This document shows, piece after piece, positions 23,501 through 34,754 of a DNA stretch of 64,000 nucleotides. This DNA is from Rapana venosa (Eukaryota > Mollusca > Gastropoda > Neogastropoda > Muricidae): the NCBI GenBank assembly GCA_028751875.1, contig CM054165.1:30776353-30840352 (forward strand), written 5' to 3'. The notes beneath the pieces were generated by a model that saw only the letters and a program-made list of their open reading frames with translations, did not search any database and was not told where the DNA came from. Positions within the stretch are counted from its first letter, which is position 1. Each line of letters begins with the position of its first letter. The position numbers and the translations under genes are program-made.

Positions 23501-23740
23501 GGCATACTGATGTTTGGAATTTTTCTCTTTTTCTGCATAAAGCATTTAAGCTTCGAGATACTGCAACGTCATAGATGATTGCTGTTCAACATGTTGTTAA
23601 TTGTGACTGATGCATTGTTTTTTTGTTATGTTCTTTTATCGAGTGTTATTGTACTTCTTTTCTTTTCACCAACCCCTTCATGAAGGGCGGTGGCCTAAAC
23701 ATGAATAAATAATCCGAATCCGAATCCGAATCCGAATCTC
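20500..23740 (+). mobile_element. Non-LTR retrotransposon (LINE), 3' part clean, 5' part smeared
   Basis: Plus-strand RT landmarks occur in order. Near 21630-21665 KAPG followed by DG-like residues matches the KAPGPDGI motif. At 22235-22258 VKQGDVCRP matches the (G)VxQGDxxSP motif. At about 22735-22785 SRVQPVVQYGSELWG is typical of the post-RT region. An intact C-terminal ORF follows at 22954-23574. The 3' end has a perfect palindrome CCCTTCATGAAGGG at 23674-23687, AATAAA at 23704-23709 and a TCCGAA hexamer tail at 23713-23738. Endonuclease motifs were not readable. I place it among LINEs with a CCHC-like C terminus but cannot name the clade. Confidence 0.85.
22954..23574 (+). CDS. C-terminal part of LINE reverse transcriptase protein
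   Basis: This frame of 206 residues has no internal stops. It contains PFKAYKMLFELD near the start, FRQRLVDCRWQKW and VTRFRMGVSNLATHH in the middle, and ICPLCGWEKDDEVHFVLSCP, a Cys-Cys-His-Cys zinc-binding pattern at about residues 137-156 that is common at the end of LINE ORF2 proteins. It is the tail of a longer protein, not a free gene: a typical RT stretch ending in YGSELWG is readable just upstream at 22735-22785. The ATG at 22954 is probably internal. Confidence 0.85.
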   Translation: MEDSRIPFKAYKMLFELDVRGKINWVTDVRICLCQYGFGDVWLNQGVGNTDVFIKTFRQRLVDCRWQKWKDHIQNSERFNLYRTFCSSHEMKPHLTSSMERYMKIIVTRFRMGVSNLATHHNRYKPYDPTKLICPLCGWEKDDEVHFVLSCPALYRLRQRFIPVKYYQQPCMFKLSLLMASTRHTDVWNFSLFLHKAFKLRDTATS

Positions 23741-23765
23741 TCTCTCTCTCTCTCTCTCTCTTGCT
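23713..23765 (+). repeat. (TCCGAA)n LINE tail followed by (CT)n
   Basis: Four hexamers mark the LINE 3' end and are followed at once by about 13 CT units. Confidence 0.92.
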
Positions 23766-24104
23766 CTTGGGGCTTGGTGTGGCAATGACAGAGTGCAGAC
23801 ATGTTGAACAGCTCTCCGTTGAAATGCAAAATTATGGTGGTTTCAATGGATATATCCACATTATTCTTGGCAAGCGTGTGTGCAGTGACTTTGTGCCTTC
23901 AGGTTTGTTGATGGATAAATGATGGGGTCAACTGGACAGCTGTGGTTGGTACCTTAATAGCTACATGGTGCAAAGAAGGATTTTTTTTTCCCCACAACAA
24001 ACTTCATAGCCTCTCTCCACCAGCATTGTGTGTATGGTTGCACATGCATGAACTCTCGTGGTGATGGTGGGGGAAACGCTGTGCTGTGTTGCTTGGTGAG
24101 TAGA
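23766..24104. other. Spacer between two LINEs, nothing recognised
   Basis: Apparently unique sequence with no ORF or repeat that I can support. Confidence 0.4.
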
Positions 24105-24660
24105 GCCAAATTCAAATTCAAATTCAAATTCAAAAACTTTATTATCTCAAAGACAGAGAAATTCCGGCGGGTTACTCGCCATACATAAAAACAATAAACA
24201 TTTAAACATAATATTTAAAACACACACACTGTCCAACATCAGCACGCACCCATCATGAGATAAAAAGCATCCAAAAATTAGCAATATCTCAGCCAGCCAC
24301 AAACCCACCCCAACAAAAATCACTTTACTCATGTGCCCACAAGTAAACCCGTACGTCCACACATACACAGTCACTCGCGCACGCGCAGGCACGCTCGCAC
24401 ATTGTAAACATTCGTACCCATGCCCACGCATTTTAATGATATAAGTCAAATTGTTATAACATGTTGTATAAGACAAATATTAATTAAATTGATACTATGT
24501 TCTTTTAAGATATTGAACAGTCTAAAATAATAACACGCGCACGTATTTAAAGAAAAAAAAATCATTTGTATAACATGTATGATAAGACAAATATCAGTAA
24601 AGTTAATACTCTATTCTATTAGAAACTGAACACAGTTTACTCTAATAAAAGGTAGCCTTT
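24105..24660 (-). mobile_element. 3' end of a second LINE (minus strand)
   Basis: Read on the minus strand, the end has a GGCG/CGCC hairpin (24166-24180), AATAAA (24138-24143) and an AATTTG hexamer tail (24111-24135), the same plan as the LINE ending at 23738. No RT sequence remains. Within it, 24445-24515 and 24565-24635 are diverged direct copies of each other. Confidence 0.65.
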
Positions 24661-24662
24661 AG

Positions 24663-24697
24663 TCTCTCTCTCTCTCTCCCCCCCCCCCCCCCCCCTC

Positions 24698-24748
<51 letters not shown>
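24663..24748 (+). repeat. (CT)n microsatellite with a C run
   Basis: CT repeats interrupted by about 17 C near 24679-24695. Confidence 0.95.
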
Positions 24749-24752
<4 letters not shown>

Positions 24753-24795
24753 TGGGCTTTAGTTCAATTCAGATTTATTGTCATACATTTATTAA

Positions 24796-26316
24796 TTAGC
24801 AGAATTGAGGTTGGAATAAAACTATTTTTAAATCGCAGGGTTCTAGACTTGGGTACTCTGTAGCGCTTTTGAGAAGGCAGGAGTTCAAAATATTTGCAAG
24901 CACATGTGTGTCATCACTCACAATCTGTCTAGCTCTGTCTCTCACACGGCATTCATACAAGTCATTCAGTTTCATTTGCTCACAGCCCACAATTTTGCCA
25001 CATCTGGTTACAATCTTGTTTACTATGTTTTTGTTTTTAACAGTCAGGCCCCCATACCAACAAACCAAGGAAAATGAAAGTACAGACTCAATAAAGCATT
25101 GGTAGAAATTTTGTAAAACTTTTACATTTACTTTAAGACTCCGGAGTTTTTGAAGGAAAAAGATGCGTGAGTGGCATTTTCTATTTACAAGATCTGTATT
25201 AGCATCAAAATTTAGTTTATCATCAAGAATAGTACCTAGATATTTGTATTGGTGTACACGCTCTACCTTTACACCATCAATGTAAAGATTTGGTATGGGC
25301 TGGGGGTCCCTGCGAAAATCAATCAACATTTCCTTAGTCTTTTTAACATTAAGGTCAAGACAGTTCTGTTTGCACCAGGAGGAGAACTCCTCAACTTGTT
25401 TATAAATACATGACATTGGAATTAGACAGATCTTCCAGAGCAGAGTCATCAGAATATTTGATTAACGGTATAAGATCAGAGCCAGTGCAGTCTTTGTGTA
25501 AAGGGTTGAAAAGGATGGGGGACAGAACAGTGCCTTGGGAGAACCAGTGGAAGTTGATCTTTGAGTGGATATGGCTTTTTGAAATCGAACAAACTGTGTC
25601 CGGTGTGTCAAAAGCTCATTATCCAGAGAATTAGCCGAGGACAGACATCTATTGAGAGCAGTTTTGAGAGCTAATAGATGGGGCTGAATGGTATTAAAGG
25701 CAGAAGAGAAGTCAATGAAAAGTATACGAACAAAAGAGTCGGGTTTTTCTAGGTGGGAATAAACATTATGCAGCAAGGTAATTGTAGCATCATTTGTGCT
25801 TCTGTTGGCTTTGTATGCAAACTGAAGAGGATCTAGATATGAAGAAGTGAGAAAAGAAGCCGTTTGAGAACGATTCGTTCAAAACATTTCATTACTATTG
25901 GAGTGAGAGCTACTGGTCTATAGTCATTTAAAGATTTGGGTGATTATTTTTTGGAACAGGACAATTATTGATTTTTTTCAGAGACTTGGAACATGGCATG
26001 CTTTCAAAGACAGAGAAAACAAATCACTAAAAACATGACACAGCTGCTCTGCACAAGATTTTAAAAGCCGACCACAAATACCATCCACACCCACAGCCTT
26101 CCTCACATGCAATGCTTTAAATACTGATTTAACATCTGTAGCATGAACAGTAAAATCTTCATCATTCGAATCATTATCACAGACATTTTGTTGCAGGTTA
26201 GACAGAACAGTTTGAAGCTCATGTTTGTGATCTTCACGCTCAAAGCGGCAATAGAAATCATTCAGTTCCTCAGCAAAAGCTTTTTGTTCCTCTAGTGGCA
26301 TTGACTGTGTTGACAT
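24796..26316 (-). pseudogene. LINE ORF2: reverse transcriptase domain
   Basis: The RT continues in the same frame as the endonuclease after the TAA at 26320-26322 and one Lys codon. The frame at 25978-26316 holds RKAVGVDGICGRLLK, the pre-RT motif with G-x-DGI. The frame at 25462-25776 holds FIDFSSAFNTIQ, motif A with its catalytic Asp. YSDDSALED at about 25425-25460 is motif C (YxDD). The frame at 24796-25449 carries the thumb region with KYLGTILDDKLNF and VCWYGGL. Frameshifts near 25.8-25.98 kb and 25.41-25.45 kb separate these segments. Function: cDNA synthesis at the nicked site. Confidence 0.92.
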
Positions 26317-26319
26317 TTT

Positions 26320-27407
26320 TTAGTTTGCTTGCCCTGAAAGTATCTTTAAACCCTTCCATGCATTAGCCAAATGACCCCTCTGAAATTGTTCTTCAACTTT
26401 CTCTTTATAAGATCTTTTACATTCTCGAATTTCTTTTTGAAGTTTCTTTTGAATTGTTCTGCAGGCCATTCTATCGCCGCTCTGAAACGCTACTTTCTTT
26501 TTGTTTAGAGAGGATTTTAGTGTTTTTGTCACCCAAGGTTTATTGTTGGGAAATATCTTTACAGTTTTTTGTGGAATAATAAGATTTTCACAAAAAGAGA
26601 TATATGCATGCACAACATCAGTCGCTTCATCAACATTGTCACTCGAGTCAAGAAACACACTCCAGCCAGTACACTCAAAACAACCTTTCAACTCTTCCAC
26701 ACTCTCATGCGTCCACACTTTCACTTGTTTTTTCACAATAGGGTCAGTTTTTATTTTGGGTTTATATGCAGGTATGAGGAAAATTGTGTTGTGATCTGAG
26801 GTACCAAGAGGTGGCAAAGCAACAGACTTATAGGCATGTAAAATGTTCCCAAAACATTTGTCAAGAATTTTGTGTTGACGGGTAAAACAAGTCACATATT
26901 GTTTAAAAGAAGGAAGAGCATGTTTTAAATCACAGTGGTTAAAATCGCCAAGCACAAAACAGGGCGAGTCAGGAGCATTCAATTGCAGTTCGTGTACTGT
27001 GTCAGAGATCTGGGAGGCGGCACATGCAGCACAGGCAGAGGGAGGCATATAGCACACTGTCACAAACACTTGGCCAAACTCCCTTGGCAGATATTTAGGA
27101 CGGAGGGACACTGACAACAATTCAACATCTGCAGTACACACTTGCTTTCTGACCTTGACATTCGCTCTTGCACACCAACTTTCATTCACGTACAGGCACA
27201 CGCCACCACCTTGTTTTTTTCCGCTCTCATCTTTCTCTCTGTCCATTCGATAGGGCACACCAAAACCATTCAAAGCCACACTCTCATCACTAATAAAATC
27301 ACTAAACCAAGTTTCAGTAAAACAAAGTAAACATGAATTCTTATATTCAGATAAAAACTGTATGTTTCCTTGAAGTTCATCGAAATTAAAATTGCGTCGT
27401 TGGTTTG
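26320..27407 (-). pseudogene. LINE ORF2: AP-type endonuclease domain, 5'-truncated by the gap
   Basis: The frame is open from the gap edge to a TAA at 26320-26322, about 360 residues. CFTETW near the gap edge matches the E-T-W of APE endonucleases. GGGVCLYVN, LGDFNHCDL (catalytic Asp/Asn strand) and LGTSDHN (Ser-Asp-His) follow in the expected order and spacing. The later part, with KQVKVWTHESVEELKGCFE and FPNNKPWVTK, is the usual endonuclease-RT linker. A start codon is not visible because the frame runs into the Ns. This domain nicks target DNA so that RT can prime at the site. It resembles L2/Rex1-type LINEs; the clade call is from memory of motif style, not from a search. Confidence 0.92.
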
Positions 27408-27907
27408 NNNNNNNNNNNNNNNNNNNNNNNNNNNNNNNNNNNNNNNNNNNNNNNNNNNNNNNNNNNNNNNNNNNNNNNNNNNNNNNNNNNNNNNNNNNNN
27501 NNNNNNNNNNNNNNNNNNNNNNNNNNNNNNNNNNNNNNNNNNNNNNNNNNNNNNNNNNNNNNNNNNNNNNNNNNNNNNNNNNNNNNNNNNNNNNNNNNNN
27601 NNNNNNNNNNNNNNNNNNNNNNNNNNNNNNNNNNNNNNNNNNNNNNNNNNNNNNNNNNNNNNNNNNNNNNNNNNNNNNNNNNNNNNNNNNNNNNNNNNNN
27701 NNNNNNNNNNNNNNNNNNNNNNNNNNNNNNNNNNNNNNNNNNNNNNNNNNNNNNNNNNNNNNNNNNNNNNNNNNNNNNNNNNNNNNNNNNNNNNNNNNNN
27801 NNNNNNNNNNNNNNNNNNNNNNNNNNNNNNNNNNNNNNNNNNNNNNNNNNNNNNNNNNNNNNNNNNNNNNNNNNNNNNNNNNNNNNNNNNNNNNNNNNNN
27901 NNNNNNN
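27408..27907. other. Assembly gap 1 (500 N)
   Basis: Exactly 500 N, the usual size of an arbitrary scaffold gap. It hides the 5' end of the LINE on its left; noisy block B begins directly on its right. Confidence 0.99.
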
Positions 27908-30030
27908 AGGAGTGACTGGAATTTTGGTGAAAAAGAGAAATGTTGGGTTTTTTTTTTACGGCTGGGAGGTGGACGGAAAAGGGCAGCGATTAAAAAGGTG
28001 GCCAGGTGGTTGGTTGATTTCGAAAAACTTAAAAAAGATTAGTGGAATTGAAGGTTGTGACTGAAAGAAAGAGTGGTCCATAGTTTTTGAGATGATGGCA
28101 ACCCCACCTTCGAGAGAGGGGGGAAAAAAAAAGGGTTTTATATCCAGGGGGTCAGTGTTTTTTTTTTGGTCAGGCCAGTGGTTTAAGCCAGTTTCGGTGG
28201 GGAAAAAGGTTAAGTCAATGTTTTTTCAGAGTGAAATCAGATAGTAATCGGCTTTTCCTTTGGGGACAGAAGACTGAATTGAACAAACAAACTTAAAGGA
28301 GATCTGAAGGAGGTGGGAGGTTAAAGATAAAAGTGGTGGTTTGGAATGCATAAGGGAAAGGGGCGAAGGCGAGGGGAGATGCCCTAGCGGAAAAACGAAA
28401 AGGGTTTTGGTGGTAAATGGAGTAGAAGATGGTAAAAGAACTTGCGATAGGGGATCGGTTTTTGAAAACATCGGGATATAATCAAAATCATCGAAAAAAA
28501 AACATTATCAGAGTTAAAAAAGAAAATAAAAAGCTGAAGGGGGGGGTGGACGGCAGCGGGGGAAGAAGCGTTGTCAGGGGTGACAGAATGACGTCAGAGG
28601 TGAGGGGGGAGACACAGGGGGGAAGCCCACCATGGGCTGACGTGGGCCCTGCCGTTTTCCCCCGTTGGTTTTGCACGATTAACCCTAAGTTGTTAAAACT
28701 GCTTAATGCGGGAGCAAGCGTGTATGTTTTGAAAATTTCTCAGGTGCGAGCATAGTTAATGTCCGGGGCTCTCACTGCCCTGGTAGCAGAACAACACACA
28801 CTAACTTGATTGTGGGGGGGGTTTTTCTTCGTGAATAAGTGCAATTTGTTGAACGGGAGTGGGTCAAATTTAAAGGGTCCCAAGACCCGCGCAGTAGGTA
28901 AACACAATTCATAAGTGAAACGAAATTTTGAAAAATTCAAACAAAAAATGAAAAAAATTTTACATCGAAATATCTCAAAAATAGTAATAACAAAAAAAAA
29001 TGTTCTGACAAAAAACTAGGGGAAAAAACAACAAGAAGAAAGTAAAAATTTCTTGAAAAGGAAAAAGAAAAAACACAACTCCCGCATTCAAACCAGGCAC
29101 CACAGTGTGGGACAGGGAAAAGGCAGATCACTCTCCGTTGCGTTTTTAAAAAATGTCCAAAATTCATGTTTTATTGTGTATAATAATTTAAAAATAATAA
29201 TAATGATAATAATAAATATTAATAAAAATTCCATATTTATTATTATTTTTTTATTTTTATATATCAGTGTCGAGATTTTTAAAAAAAATTTTTAAACATT
29301 TCAAGATGTCTCTGCCGAAATTTTTTCCCCAAACCAAAATTGTGTTGAGATAGCATGTCTCTGATTCGATCTCCAGTATTTTTTTTTTTTGAAAAGTATA
29401 CTTTTAATTGTAACACTTTTACTGTATGATATCTTTTTTTTTTATTGTGGCAGCTTTTCCCTTTTTATTTGGGTGGTTTTTTCATTTTCTAAGTTTAGGG
29501 GTAGTTTTTCGTTTGTTTGCATTTTTTGTTTTTATTTGCGTCTCTTTGCCATGTTTTTTTTACAGCATAATTCATTTTTTTTAAAGGGTTTTGGAAATCG
29601 GGTTTTTTTTTTTAATGAAACAAAAATCCCAACATGCTTTCTTTTTTTTTAAAAACCCCTAAATTCTTTAAAGCCCCTTCCCCACTTTCAGTCTAAATCA
29701 CTTTGGTGAACAGCCTAAATGGGAAGACACAAAATCTTCAATGAGTTTTGATAGTAAAGATATTCGGGTTTTTACTGCCCCCGGGCAAAGTGGTTCAGGG
29801 GTTTTCCCAACGAAAACCCTTTCTCTTCTCATCACCGTCGGCCGTCGCTCTTTCTTTTTTTCTGGTCCATCGTCGGGGGAATGACCTCCCTCTCTTCTTC
29901 CCAAAAACCCTTTGAAACATATTTTTTTTAAAACCAAGTTTTTCCCTCCCTGCTTAAATTCCTTTAGCTTTTCCCTGCCTTAAAAGCCAAGACTCTTTTG
30001 GTTCCGGGGTAGTTTTGCCCGGGTTGTGTG
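27908..30030. other. Noisy sequence, no gene supported
   Basis: Short frames on both strands without recognisable motifs. AT-rich from 28900 to 29700. Confidence 0.4.
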
Positions 30031-30515
30031 TGTGTTTTTGTGTGTGTGTGTGTGTGTGTGCGCGCTTACGTGCACATTTGGACTTTTTGGGAAAACTTTT
30101 TTTTGTTATGGTTGTTTGATGTGTAAAAATGGTTGAGTAAAACCCCTTTTGATTTGCCCTTGCAAAACTTTAGCGTATAAAATTTTCCTTTTTTTATTAT
30201 TATTTATTAAAAAATTTTATTATTTTAAATTTTATTATTATTATTTTTAAATTATTATTTTTATTATTATTATTATTATTATTTTCTCATTACAGAAGGC
30301 ACGACTGATCCCCTGCTGGGGCCCCTCATTTCCCCTCCCAGCTCCACCCCCAACTTTTGGAGGTTGTGTAAAAAGTTTCGTTCCCGTGGTTTTTTTATGT
30401 CTGCTTTTGGGCACCCCAGGTGGGGGTGTTGGCTGTTTGCTGCCCTCGTGACATGCCCGAAACTCTCTTTCCCTGTGAAATTTTGATGATTTATGTGGCA
30501 TTTATGCATCCGGTG

Positions 30516-30550
<35 letters not shown>

Positions 30551-30615
30551 TGGGGTGTGGGGTTTTGTGTGGTGTGTGTGTGTGTGTGTGTCTGTCGTCT
30601 GTCTGTCTGTCGTAG
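30030..30615 (+). repeat. (GT)n, (TTA)n and (GT)n arrays
   Basis: GT run at 30028-30062, ATT/TTA-rich 30195-30285, GT-rich 30519-30592. Confidence 0.88.
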
Positions 30616-30782
30616 TATGTATGATGATTTAGTTTGATGTTTGAAACCATGTGTGGATTTATGATGTTGAATGTGTTTTAAAGTTTGCATGTAGGCACCC
30701 CTGTATGATGTATGTATGTTTTCATGCTTACATAAATTTATGTAGGTGGGTATGTATTTTTGGCTTTTTTATTTCTTCATTT

Positions 30783-31130
30783 AAATTCTTCATTCTTTTA
30801 TATGGGAGGTAAGGAAAAAGCCCATGTGTTTTTTTACGCCCTTTCCCTGTGTTGTGGTTTTGGAAAAATTTTTCATTTTGTTCCCACTGCACAAAAATGG
30901 CCTACTTTTCAAAAAGCAAACGGGGAAAAAACCTGGGCGCAAGATGTTTGAAATGCGTGCCCCCCCAAATGGGCCTCGTTTAAAAGTTCACCCAAAGGGG
31001 TTTTTTTGGGGGGGAATGGATTTTTCTGCACTGACTTTAAATTTCCCGGGGGAAAATTTTCCCCCTTGAAGGGAATCAAACTGAGTCGTCAGATTGCGAG
31101 TGCGGGCGTTCTAACCACTGGGTTTTTCCC
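30783..31130 (-). repeat. SINE family A, full-length but smeared copy
   Basis: Collinear with the clean copies at 52067-52395 and 53098-53457 over the whole length, from the 3' tail (30783) to the tRNA-like head (GTCGTCAGATTGCGAG and TTCTAACCACTGGG near 31087-31120). Many positions differ from the clean copies by base runs. Confidence 0.85.
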
Positions 31131-31141
31131 TTTGTCAGGCA

Positions 31142-31315
<174 letters not shown>

Positions 31316-31319
31316 TGGG

Positions 31320-32545
31320 GGAATTTGAGGTATGGAACAAATTTTATTTTTAAAAAATTTGTAATTTTTTAAATAGTGGGGGAAAAATTTTATGGTTTAA
31401 TATTATTTGGGTTTTTGTTGTTTAAGGTTTAAAAATTATTAATTTATTTGTAAGGGGAAAGAGGAAAAAGGGAACTTTTTGGGGAAAAAGGAAGGGGGGT
31501 AAAAAAACACAAGGAGAAGGAAAGGAAACGGAAAGAAGGGAAGAAACGGAAAATTTTAAAATTTTTTGGGGACCCCGGGAGTTTTAAGGGAAAAAAAGGT
31601 GGGCAAGAAATGGCATTTTTTTTAAAACTGTGTTCAAAAATTTTAGTTTGAAATAAATTTTTTGGATTTTTAAAAATTCTTTTTCCACGCCCCAACACCA
31701 TTTACAATAAATTTAAGTTTTTTGTCCTGAATTTTTTTTGCAAAATTTTAAATTTTTTTTAACGTTTTTTTTTTTTGGTCGGGGCCCTTTTAACACAAGG
31801 AGAAAAAACCCGGGTTTGGTAAAATCAGACTTGAAAATTTAAAAATTTCATTTAGCCCCGGAATTTTTAAGGGGAAAAAGGGTTCAAAAAAGGTTTTTCC
31901 TTTTTAAAAAAAAAAAAAGGATGGGGAAAAGGTTTTTAGGAAATAAAGTTTGATTTTTGATTAGAAAAGGGCTTTTAAATCAAAAAATTGGGGGGCCGGG
32001 TTTGGGGAAAAAAATCACTTTCCGGGAACAAGGGCCGGGGACGCTTTAGGGAACAGGAGGAAAATCCTAATGGAAAATTAAAGGAAAAGAAAATTTAAGA
32101 AAGATACCAAAACAAAAGATTTTTTATGGGTTTTTGGCAAAATTTATTTTTTTGTAAGGGGAAGGAAATAGGGGGGCAGAATGTTTTTAAGGGCCCGGGT
32201 TATAAATTGGTAATTTTTGGTTTTTAAACAAATTTGGCCCTTTTTAAAAAATAAGCGGGAAAAACCGGGGGTTTTAAAGAGAGCAAGATTTTTGGGGGGG
32301 TTGGAAACACGGGTTCGGGGTTTTTGCCAAAAGATTTTTTAGGGGGAAATGGCCCCTTTTTTTTTTTAGGAGGGAAAAATTTTGACAAAGAATTTAACCC
32401 GGGTAGAAATTTTGGAATTTTGACCTTCCCACCGGGCCCCGGCCCCCCCAAAAAGCGAAGGTTTTAAGGTAGAAAATTTTTTGGTTGCTTTCCCGGGGCC
32501 CCTTTTGTTTTTGAAGGACCTTTTGGGAAGTGGAAAAAAAGGGTA

Positions 32546-32577
<32 letters not shown>

Positions 32578-33900
32578 AAAAAATTGGGAAAAAAAAAAAA
32601 AAAAAAAAAAAGGTTTTTTTAAAAAAAAAAAAAAAGGGGAAAAAAAAAAAAAAAAAAAAAAAAAGCTTTTTTGGAATGATTTTTTTAAAAAAAGGGTCAT
32701 CACTTTCTAATGCTACTTTTTGTTTTTTTTAAAAACCGTTTTAGACCCTTTGGGAACCCAAGGTTGTAAATGCTTTTTTCCCCCCTCTTCCCTTTTTTTT
32801 TGAGATGATAATGGCTGACGCATTTGAAAATCACGAGGGAAAAGTCAGCATTGGAGGGGAAAATTACAAACTGACGTTTTCTACGCATTAAAGCCTAGCG
32901 GGAGTAGAGCAAGAGTAGTAAACCCGGGTGAATCACTTGATGAAAGCCTTTCAGCATATGGTTTTGAAAGATCATTTGATTTGATGATTCCCTGATTTTG
33001 GTCCATTTTTTGGGTATGCTTTTGAAACGTGGCCCCTTTAAAACCCCCCTACATTAAAAAAAAGGAAAACGGGCCCAATGGAGTTTTTGGAAGTGCTTTC
33101 GAAAATTTCCTTGGTATTTACACAGAAAATCCCCTTTACAGATGGGGCCCCCTGAAGGCCAAAATTTTTAATAAAAAAAAAAAAAAAAAATTTTTCCCCC
33201 CACCATGGAGCCTAAAAAGACCTCCTGCCAAAGGAAAATATGAAAATAAATTTGGGTAGGGGCCCCCGTACATAAACCACCCTGGGGGCCAAAGGGACTT
33301 CCTACAGAAAAACAAATCAAGGAGGGGGGAAAAAAAGGGCAGACAGGGGAAAACGTTTGGGAAGAAACCCTCAGGGGTGGAGGGCCCTTTGGTAAAAAGG
33401 ATTGCTACGAAAGCAGAGGCCCAGCAAAGAGTAAAGGAAGTGGTGAAAAAATTTTATGGGGGGCCCCCCACAGTCCAAGGGAACTACGGATAGGTGGGGT
33501 GAGGTGAGCGCTTTTTAAAGAGTGGACAAAATTTTATGCTATTACCCATCTATAAATTTTTTGAAACAGATTATTTTGAATGTCTCCTTTTGCGACAATT
33601 TTTTCTATCACGCCTTTTTTAAAAAACCCTGTCTTTTTTCCCCAATTGATTTTCCTTGACCTGAAGGTAGGTGACTTCATCCTCTGCAAAAGAATAAGGT
33701 GTGGTCATTTTGTCCTTAGTTACTGAGCACTTTTAAAAAAGAAGACCAAGGTAAAGCAGTGCCCTCAGGTATATTGTTCCTGGTTAAACCAGGCACCAAA
33801 AATTTAATTGTTTCTGGTTAACCGTGCAGGCCCTTTGGTATCTGTTTTTGTTTAAACCCCAATAAAATAAGGTAAAGGTGTCCAAAAACCCCAGGTTGTG
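31320..33900. other. Noisy AT-rich sequence with A tracts, no gene seen
   Basis: Homopolymer-dominated. A-rich arrays at about 32545-32664. No motif could be read on either strand. Confidence 0.4.
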
Positions 33901-33905
33901 TGGGG

Positions 33906-34106
33906 GATGTGAGGCGTCAGGACCTAAAATTCTCTAGGGGCCAGCTTTATGAGGGAGGCGCCATCTCCTCTTTCCCCCCTGCTTTACCTTTCCCGACCCT
34001 AAGGAGGGGGAGGTACCCCTTGCAGGGGGAAAAGGCTGTTTCTGAAACCAAGGCGCGCAAAAGGCTACCCAAACCAAGTGGTAGCAACGCTCAATGCTAA
34101 GGTTTT
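33906..34106 (+). repeat. Dispersed repeat family B, copy 2 (smeared)
   Basis: Same block order as 14556-14780, for example TTCTCTAGGGGCCAGC, GCGCCATCTCCTCTTTCC and GCAACGCTCAATGCT. Confidence 0.75.
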
Positions 34107-34109
34107 TTG

Positions 34110-34750
34110 TGGGAAAAAATGAATGCTTAAAAACTTTAGCCCTCCCCTCCCCCGTGGGGTCATCGGTTTTACTTTCCCTGGTTAAAAAAAGCACCAGGTT
34201 TATCGGGTTTGTACTCTCCCCTTAAAACTTGGTTTTTAAACCCAAAAACCACGTGTCATCAGGTTTTATCTCCCTTTGGGTTTCCAAAGCACCAGGGTCA
34301 TAGGTGTACTTCCCCTTTTTAAAACCCAAAGCAGGGCCCCACCAGATCCTCAGAATGGGGTCTTCCACCCAGCCCCAAAACATTTGTACATCTAAGCCGG
34401 TGAAAAGTAAGTCTAAATTTGCAGCAATTTAAATAAGGGCAACCTAATTTTTTAATACGTAATAAGCAAATTCCCCAAAAAAGGCATTGCCAAATCTTAA
34501 GCAGGAAAAAGGATAGCCCCCCGACTTTTTTTTTCAAAAGTTTTCAAAAAACAAAAACCCCGGGAAAATTTAAACAAGCAAAAAAACACAGAATAAAGGG
34601 AAAAAACACAAAAACCAATCGCAATTATACCAGTGTAAAAGAAATGTGGTTTCAAAGTACATTGTAAAGAAGAGATAAGGGTTAAAAAAAAAACCTTAAC
34701 AAATGACAGAAAAAAAAACGCTGATTTACGGACAGGCTGTAGTCATTATT
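34110..34750. other. Noisy sequence upstream of the receptor gene
   Basis: No ORF or repeat with support. It may contain intron or upstream sequence of the receptor. Confidence 0.35.
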
Positions 34751-34754
34751 GTTG

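Larger units (their letters stand above)
24763..27407 (-). mobile_element. CR1/L2/Rex1-type LINE, well preserved, truncated by gap 1
   Basis: A single collinear element on the minus strand: AP endonuclease, linker, reverse transcriptase and a 3' end at about 24763 after a short AT-rich UTR. The 5' end is hidden in the gap at 27408. Coding capacity is broken by one in-frame TAA between endonuclease and RT, and by a few frameshifts within RT. Confidence 0.93.

Noticed and set aside
27370..28064. Frames of 181-219 residues across gap 1
   Set aside because: They consist almost wholly of N.
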